A stretch of 19,650 bases of DNA from Verrucomicrobiales bacterium (GTDB lineage: Bacteria; Verrucomicrobiota; Verrucomicrobiia; Limisphaerales; UBA1100). This document shows positions 15,268 through 19,650 of the stretch, piece by piece. Made by a program: the position numbers and the translations under genes. The stretch covers positions 16,551-36,200 of the forward strand of contig DPAW01000325.1 in the NCBI GenBank assembly GCA_003517285.1. The letters are read 5' to 3'. How positions within the stretch are numbered: the stretch's first letter is position 1; the number at the start of each line of letters is the position of its first letter. Below the pieces are notes generated by a model. That model ran no database searches. It saw only the letters and a list, made by a program, of their open reading frames with translations, and was not told the origin of the DNA.

Positions 15268-17091
15268 TCAATCCTTCACCGGCAACACCCATTGCAACCG
15301 CTTGAACATCGGTCGCGGGCCTTGCCAAGGATCGGCGGCCACTTCTATCGGTTTCGGGCCGCGCAGAGTCGTCTTGGCCACAAGACCGAGTTCATCCAAC
15401 TGCTCCCAGTTCTTGAGCGGCTTGCCATCGGTCACATTCTTAAAATCCGTCAACGCCAGCGACACGGTTTCCGGTTTGCCGCCTTTCAGTTTCATCTCGG
15501 CCACGTACGTCCGCTTTTTGCCTCGGTACTGACGCCAGGTATTTTCATGCAGCACCACGCCGAGGACATTCGGCTGCTCGCTTTGAATGGTCAGCGCCAG
15601 CTTCGCGCCTTGCGGCCCGCGCCATTTCGGATCGGTCACTTTACGCGTCCAGTGCTGCCATAAGGGACGATGATTCCCGTTAATGGTATACCAATCATGA
15701 AAGCCACGATTAAAATCATCGATCACTTGCTGCCAGTCACCCTCTGCTTTTACGCCTGCGGCCTTTAACGCTGCCGGTTTAGCCTCGTGAAATAGCGAAC
15801 TAACACAAACGACATCCGACGCCGCGTTACGTGGTAAAGCGCCGGGCTTCGGCAATTGGTAGTGCACGTTAGCGAAAGCAAACAGCGGCTGATTTAAATC
15901 TATCAACGGTAACTCAGCAGACCATGTGTTACCACTTTGCTTTGTTTGCGCATCGCGCCAGAAACGCGAACGAGCGTCCGGATCGACCGAGTAGTATATC
16001 TCCACCTCCTTAACAGGCAACCCCTTGGCAGGCACAACCCTTAAAACTGGAATAGGTTTTAGCTCCAGCTCACTTGATGGAGTTGCCGGCAACTTCAACC
16101 CACCTTTGAGATGTTGATCCAGCCAAAGAATACGAGAAACTTGCTGTTCCGCATTAAAGCGATGATTGAAATGCGGTGCGAAAACAAATCTTTGTGGCAC
16201 CTTTTTACTCACCCGTGCACCCGTCGCGTAAGTTGCATCCATTTGGCCATGGAAATCATTACTCGCTCCCAAGTGCAGTAATGGTGCTGTAATGCGTGGA
16301 GCATAAAACTGATAACCCATGGTTCGACGAAACAATTCAAGGTCCCCTGTTACTTTTCTTATCTGTGGCGGTAATCCGTAACGCGCATAGGTACGGTACC
16401 CTGAACCCCCTACTGATGGCGAAGCCACTTTCACGCGCGAGTCTGAACCCGCGACATACATGGTAAGGTTTCCGCCCATCGAATGTCCGCGAATTCCCAA
16501 TCGTTTCCCATCAACTTCCGTTTGCTGTTCCAGAAACGTCAACCCACGCCGACAACCAAGGGTGATCAGAAACCAGTTACAGTTTCGTGGCGACTCCTGC
16601 GCGTCCAAAAACTTTTCGCCTGGCAGCAAATTAAAATAACCCTGCACATTATTCTGGGTGGGATCCACTGCCCCCCAATCGGTATTGGCCTCACCGGGTC
16701 TGGACCCTTCCATCGGCTTGCCTCCCCAGTTCACTGACAAGGCACCGTACCCTTGAGAGGCATGGAATTTCACCAAAGTTAAGTTGGCCCGTTGTCCACC
16801 TCCGTGCATGTGCAATACGCCGGGTAAATTCTTCGCGTTTTTAGGGAATGCATAAAAGGCCGCCATCCACGCCGACTTACCCTTAAAGGTACCGATGTAA
16901 TAACGTAGATAACGAATCACCACTCCATCCTCTTCCCACTCCCGCACCACTTCTGTCCGCAGCGGCTCCTTCTGCGGATCGTACCCCGACCAAAGCTCGG
17001 TTACATTTTGCGGCACCTTCTTGAGTGGCGACAAAGAATCCGCTGCATGGGCGACGATACAGGTTGCCAGGAAAATTAAAGGCAATTTCAT
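15268..17091 (-). CDS. Secreted alpha/beta-hydrolase esterase (acetylxylan esterase/dienelactone-hydrolase-like) with C-terminal beta domain
   Basis: 607 residues with the ATG at 17091. A Sec signal occupies 1-17 (cut near AHA-A). The alpha/beta-hydrolase core shows an HMHGGGQ oxyanion-type block (95-100), the nucleophile elbow GHS204MGG, an acid candidate in [10 protein letters not shown] and a catalytic His candidate in APHFNHRF. From about 456 to the end there is no hydrolase signal; [17 protein letters not shown] and WEQLDELGL suggest a CIA30/galactose-binding-like beta-sandwich. It probably removes acetyl or other ester groups from a polysaccharide. The frame could extend to 17136, but that would overlap the upstream sulfatase and bury the signal peptide. 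With the ATG, one base separates it from that gene's stop. Much of the core region has lower GC than the neighbours. Confidence 0.88.
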   Translation of the reverse strand: MKLPLIFLATCIVAHAADSLSPLKKVPQNVTELWSGYDPQKEPLRTEVVREWEEDGVVIRYLRYYIGTFKGKSAWMAAFYAFPKNAKNLPGVLHMHGGGQRANLTLVKFHASQGYGALSVNWGGKPMEGSRPGEANTDWGAVDPTQNNVQGYFNLLPGEKFLDAQESPRNCNWFLITLGCRRGLTFLEQQTEVDGKRLGIRGHSMGGNLTMYVAGSDSRVKVASPSVGGSGYRTYARYGLPPQIRKVTGDLELFRRTMGYQFYAPRITAPLLHLGASNDFHGQMDATYATGARVSKKVPQRFVFAPHFNHRFNAEQQVSRILWLDQHLKGGLKLPATPSSELELKPIPVLRVVPAKGLPVKEVEIYYSVDPDARSRFWRDAQTKQSGNTWSAELPLIDLNQPLFAFANVHYQLPKPGALPRNAASDVVCVSSLFHEAKPAALKAAGVKAEGDWQQVIDDFNRGFHDWYTINGNHRPLWQHWTRKVTDPKWRGPQGAKLALTIQSEQPNVLGVVLHENTWRQYRGKKRTYVAEMKLKGGKPETVSLALTDFKNVTDGKPLKNWEQLDELGLVAKTTLRGPKPIEVAADPWQGPRPMFKRLQWVLPVKD

Positions 17092-17092
17092 A

Positions 17093-18532
17093 TTAGAGAC
17101 GCTTAGGATTAAAGGGAGTAGTTGGTACTTTGCCACTGGCTTTGGGCTCGAGAAGTTTGCGGAGGCGTTTCATGACGGCCTTGGCCTCGACGTCGGGTTT
17201 CAGGGCGAGGTTATTAAATTCCATCGGGTCGGCGGCATGGTCGTAGAGTTCCACTCCGGCGTTACCTTCGGACCAGTCGCTGTAACGCCAGCGGTCGGTC
17301 CGGATGCTGCGGCCCATCACGGGCTTGGGCAATCGCTTGTCTGCCGGGCGCAGCACCTGCGTGATGGCCGTGCCGTTCCATTCGGCGAGAGGATCCTGCA
17401 GGAGCGGTTTAAGACTGCGGCCTTCTAGGCCCTTAGGATTATTCAACCCAGCCAAGTCCGTAAGCGTCGGGTAAATGTCCACGAACTCCACGATGCGCGT
17501 GCTGGCTGTGCCGTTGCCCTTCATGCCGGGAGCACGGATGATCAAAGGCGAGCGGGCGGACTGTTCAAAGAGCGTGCGCTTTTGCCAAATACCGTTGTGC
17601 TCACCGAGGTGGTACCCGTGATCGCTCCACAACACGACGATGGTGTTGTCGGTCAGTTGCAATTGATCCAGGGCGGAAATCAGCCGGCCGACTTGCGCGT
17701 CCACGAACGAAATGGTTGCGTAGTACGCCTGCAGCGCTTTACGCAACGTCAGTTCGTCCAGATTGTAGTGCGGCACGGGACAGTTGTGCGCGAAGGCGGC
17801 CGTGGGAATGTCATCGCGATCGCTTTTGGGCGCGTAAGGCAGTCGCATGTCCTTGAGCGGATACATCTCAAAATATTTTTTCGGCGCCACATACGGCGTG
17901 TGCGGACGGAAAAACCCGACCCCCAGAAAAAACGGCTCCTTCTTTTTAGCCGCCATCAATTTAATGGCCTCGGTGGTGATCATGCCATCGGTTTGCTCCT
18001 CATCCGCGCCCTCCGCTGCGAGCCAACTGAGTGCAGCGCTAATCTTACGATGCGGTTCGGCGTTGAAGATTAGCGCTTCATCTGTCTTGTCGCGCCCCTT
18101 GGGATTCACTGTTTTCTGCCAACTGGGCGGATCATCAAAACCATTGGTGCCAATGCTGGCCGGGACGTTGTAATGGTAAATCTTCCCCACACGACCAGCC
18201 CACCATCCGTTGCGCATGAAGGTCTGCGAGAGCGTTATTGCCTTGGGCACCTCATCGCGGAAATGCCGATCAAGATCGTAGACCTTGATCGTGTCCGGCC
18301 GCAATCCGGTCATCACGCTGGCACGTGTAGGATTGCAGAGAGGCAGCTGATTGTACGCCCGATCAAACCGCACGCCCGTTGCCGCCAACCGATCAATGTG
18401 CGGTGTTTTGGCGATCAGGTTTCCATAGCACCGCAACGCCGGCGCGAGGTCGTCGACGGCAATAAACAGGACATTCGGTTTGGCTGCCCAGCCAGTGACG
18501 GCGAGGAGCAGGAAAGCAATAAAGTTACGCAT
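17093..18532 (-). CDS. Secreted iduronate-2-sulfatase-like sulfatase
   Basis: 479-residue type I sulfatase. Residues 1-17 are a Sec signal. Metal ligands D27-D28 sit in FIAVDDL. The FGly motif is C66-N-P-T-R70, followed by [11 protein letters not shown] and VYDL, a run that strongly resembles the iduronate-2-sulfatase branch. [24 protein letters not shown] and WQKRTLFE give the remaining active-site blocks. Such enzymes act on 2-O-sulfated uronic acids or related sugars; the actual substrate here may be another polysaccharide. The ATG at 18532 is preceded by GGAG ten bases upstream, and that GGAG is the base of the hairpin at 18543-18590. The gene is followed by the esterase after a single base, so the two are tightly linked. 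Confidence 0.94.
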   Translation of the reverse strand: MRNFIAFLLLAVTGWAAKPNVLFIAVDDLAPALRCYGNLIAKTPHIDRLAATGVRFDRAYNQLPLCNPTRASVMTGLRPDTIKVYDLDRHFRDEVPKAITLSQTFMRNGWWAGRVGKIYHYNVPASIGTNGFDDPPSWQKTVNPKGRDKTDEALIFNAEPHRKISAALSWLAAEGADEEQTDGMITTEAIKLMAAKKKEPFFLGVGFFRPHTPYVAPKKYFEMYPLKDMRLPYAPKSDRDDIPTAAFAHNCPVPHYNLDELTLRKALQAYYATISFVDAQVGRLISALDQLQLTDNTIVVLWSDHGYHLGEHNGIWQKRTLFEQSARSPLIIRAPGMKGNGTASTRIVEFVDIYPTLTDLAGLNNPKGLEGRSLKPLLQDPLAEWNGTAITQVLRPADKRLPKPVMGRSIRTDRWRYSDWSEGNAGVELYDHAADPMEFNNLALKPDVEAKAVMKRLRKLLEPKASGKVPTTPFNPKRL

Positions 18533-18542
18533 GAAATGAAAA

Positions 18543-18590
18543 CTCCAGAGACACAGAGCAGCATTCTCTGTGCCCTCTGTGCCTCTGGAG
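18543..18590 (-). terminator. Strong hairpin between oxidoreductase and sulfatase genes, possible terminator or attenuator
   Basis: Two 16-base arms (18575-18590 and 18543-18558) pair completely in the minus-strand RNA: 15 Watson-Crick pairs and one G-U, around a 16-base loop. In a plus-strand RNA the same position would be an A-C mismatch, so the stem fits the coding strand best. It starts eight bases after the oxidoreductase stop and is followed by UUUUCAUUUC and then the sulfatase AUG. It may end transcripts of the first gene. Its last four bases (GGAG) are also the only Shine-Dalgarno candidate for the sulfatase, so it may instead limit translation. The T-run is short and interrupted, which weakens the terminator reading. 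Confidence 0.5.
18566..18583. repeat. Tandem 9-base repeat within the hairpin
   Basis: CTCTGTGCC occurs twice in direct succession (18566-18574 and 18575-18583). The second copy is part of the right arm on the plus strand and the first lies in the loop, so the arm at 18543-18558 could pair in two registers. CACAGAG/CTCTGTG-rich elements of this look recur between genes in some environmental bacteria, in my recollection; whether this one is dispersed in this genome cannot be seen here. Confidence 0.6.
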
Positions 18591-18598
18591 AGATTTGA

Positions 18599-19650
18599 TT
18601 AAACCGGTTCGAAGCCCGCGTTGTAGTCGCGCTTCAAGATGGTTTTGTTGGCCTGCTCGTGGTTGGTGAAGCGATAATTCTTCGCGTCCCAACGTAGTTC
18701 CTGGCCCGGGAAACGGGTGGCCTTAGTGGCGAGCAGCGCGGGCTCGGTGATACGCGAACCGATATCGAATGGCGTCCACAACGGGCGTTCGTTTCCGAGG
18801 ATACATTCCACCCAGTCGTGCCAGTGATGGCGCGGCTCCACCTTGGGCTTGGGCTCGTTGGCAACTAATTTACCCTTGCGGAAGATTTTCATGCCGCCAC
18901 CGGGTTCCAGTAACAAAGTCCCTTCAGTGCAAACAACCAGTGTCCGGTTTGCGCCTTCCTTCATATCCGGCAAACCCAAGGCTGCCCATGAGGGATTGAG
19001 ACCGTGATCGTTGTAGTGCATCACGAACTTATCACGTGCGAAGCCCTTCCCGCCAGGATATGTAATCGTACTACGGTTGTAGGCCGAGTGGCTATCGTTG
19101 GACGGTCGGTGAGTGTAGGTGATGACCGCCTCGGGATCGGGCATATCGAAGGCGAAATAAAGGAGATCGATTAGGTGGCAACCCCAGTCAGCTAGCTGAC
19201 CTCCACCGGTCTCCCAGTAGCCACGCCACCGACGTGGGGCAATGTCATCAGAGTACGGCATGGGTTTGTTAAGTGGCCCATTCCAGAGTTTCCAATCCAG
19301 ATTTTCAGGAATCGGCTTGGCGGCAGGCAACTCGCGCCAAGGATCATCAAAGTAATGACCTCGCTTAACAGTACCAGTCCAAACATGAGCCTCGACTGGC
19401 TTTCCAAGCTGGCCACTTTTCAATATTTCCACCGCCTGCATACGGCCGGTACCACAAGCGCGCTGGTTGCCCATCTGCGTGTACAGCTCCGGCCGCTTGG
19501 CCAGCACCTCGCGGATCATACGCAGCTCATCAAGCTGATGCACCAGCGGCTTCTGGCCGTAGACATGTTTACCGGCCGCCAGCGCCCGTGTCATCATCGG
19601 TGCATGATGATGATCCGGCGTATCCACGATCACCGCATCAAATTCATTCA
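18599..19650 (-). CDS. Gfo/Idh/MocA-family oxidoreductase, 5' end outside window
   Basis: The frame is open through the right edge, where it reads NEFDAVIVDTPDHHHAP, so the N-terminal NAD(P)-binding loop and any export signal lie outside. About 350 residues are visible. The TPDHHHAP and GKHVYGQKP blocks mark the end of the Rossmann domain. The usual E-K-P reads Q-K-P, at 19547-19555. The C-terminal half has GGGQLADWGCHLIDLLYFA, with the conserved His of the substrate site, and a YNDHG stretch. Family members oxidise or reduce sugars and sugar derivatives, so it could process a monosaccharide released by the neighbouring enzymes. The GTG at 19633 is internal to the conserved domain and is not a start. 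The stop is TAA at 18599-18601. The gene leads the cluster, but a hairpin separates it from the next gene. Confidence 0.92.
   Translation of the reverse strand, partial: NEFDAVIVDTPDHHHAPMMTRALAAGKHVYGQKPLVHQLDELRMIREVLAKRPELYTQMGNQRACGTGRMQAVEILKSGQLGKPVEAHVWTGTVKRGHYFDDPWRELPAAKPIPENLDWKLWNGPLNKPMPYSDDIAPRRWRGYWETGGGQLADWGCHLIDLLYFAFDMPDPEAVITYTHRPSNDSHSAYNRSTITYPGGKGFARDKFVMHYNDHGLNPSWAALGLPDMKEGANRTLVVCTEGTLLLEPGGGMKIFRKGKLVANEPKPKVEPRHHWHDWVECILGNERPLWTPFDIGSRITEPALLATKATRFPGQELRWDAKNYRFTNHEQANKTILKRDYNAGFEPV

Noticed and set aside
17092..17136. Upstream start for the esterase
   Set aside because: It would overlap the sulfatase stop region and place 15 residues before a good Sec signal that begins with its own ATG.
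18173..18598. Plus-strand frame of 141 codons ending in [10 protein letters not shown]
   Set aside because: It is antisense to the iduronate-sulfatase-like gene and its tail is just the translated CTCTGTG repeat.
19631..19633. GTG as the start of the Gfo/Idh/MocA gene
   Set aside because: The frame is open to the window edge with conserved family sequence before it, so the gene simply continues outside.

Overview
The window reads as part of a bacterial chromosome from the PVC group, most likely Verrucomicrobiota and otherwise Planctomycetota or Lentisphaerota. The evidence is four secreted type I sulfatases, two large c-type-haem proteins of the DUF1587/1592/1588/1585 kind, two Tat-exported DUF1552 (HXXSHH) partners, an SGNH esterase with a GxDLY domain, and a Gfo/Idh/MocA oxidoreductase whose usual EKP motif reads QKP. 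The phylum call is inference, because no rRNA or other phylogenetic marker is present. I saw no tRNA, rRNA, CRISPR array, transposase, integrase or phage gene.

All twelve genes lie on the minus strand and no gap exceeds 103 bases, so the region looks like one long operon or a few consecutive ones. In transcription order (right to left) they are: a Gfo/Idh/MocA oxidoreductase (5' end outside the window); a strong hairpin; an iduronate-2-sulfatase-like sulfatase; an alpha/beta-hydrolase esterase; a second sulfatase; a DUF1552 protein; a 1011-residue DUF1592-type cytochrome with an inserted PA14 domain; an 872-residue DUF1592-type cytochrome; a second DUF1552 protein; a YdjM/YfhP-type membrane hydrolase; a third sulfatase; the SGNH/GDSL esterase; and a fourth sulfatase with a C-terminal lectin-like domain (3' end outside the window).

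Nearly every product carries a Sec or Tat export signal, so the work is done outside the cytoplasm. The sulfatases and two esterases would remove sulfate and acyl groups from a decorated polysaccharide, possibly of algal origin. The Gfo/Idh enzyme would act on a released sugar. The two cytochrome/DUF1552 pairs form an uncharacterised secreted redox module. They are arranged as a mirror image (1552-1592-1592-1552). No glycoside hydrolase, polysaccharide lyase, transporter, regulator or sulfatase-maturation enzyme is present, so the backbone-cleaving and maturation functions must be encoded elsewhere.

The most unusual points are the mirrored redox quartet, the PA14 domain inserted inside the DUF1595 segment of one cytochrome, the changed HXXSHH motif in one DUF1552 protein, the near-perfect hairpin that covers the ribosome-binding site of the sulfatase at 18532, and a stretch of lower GC inside the esterase gene.
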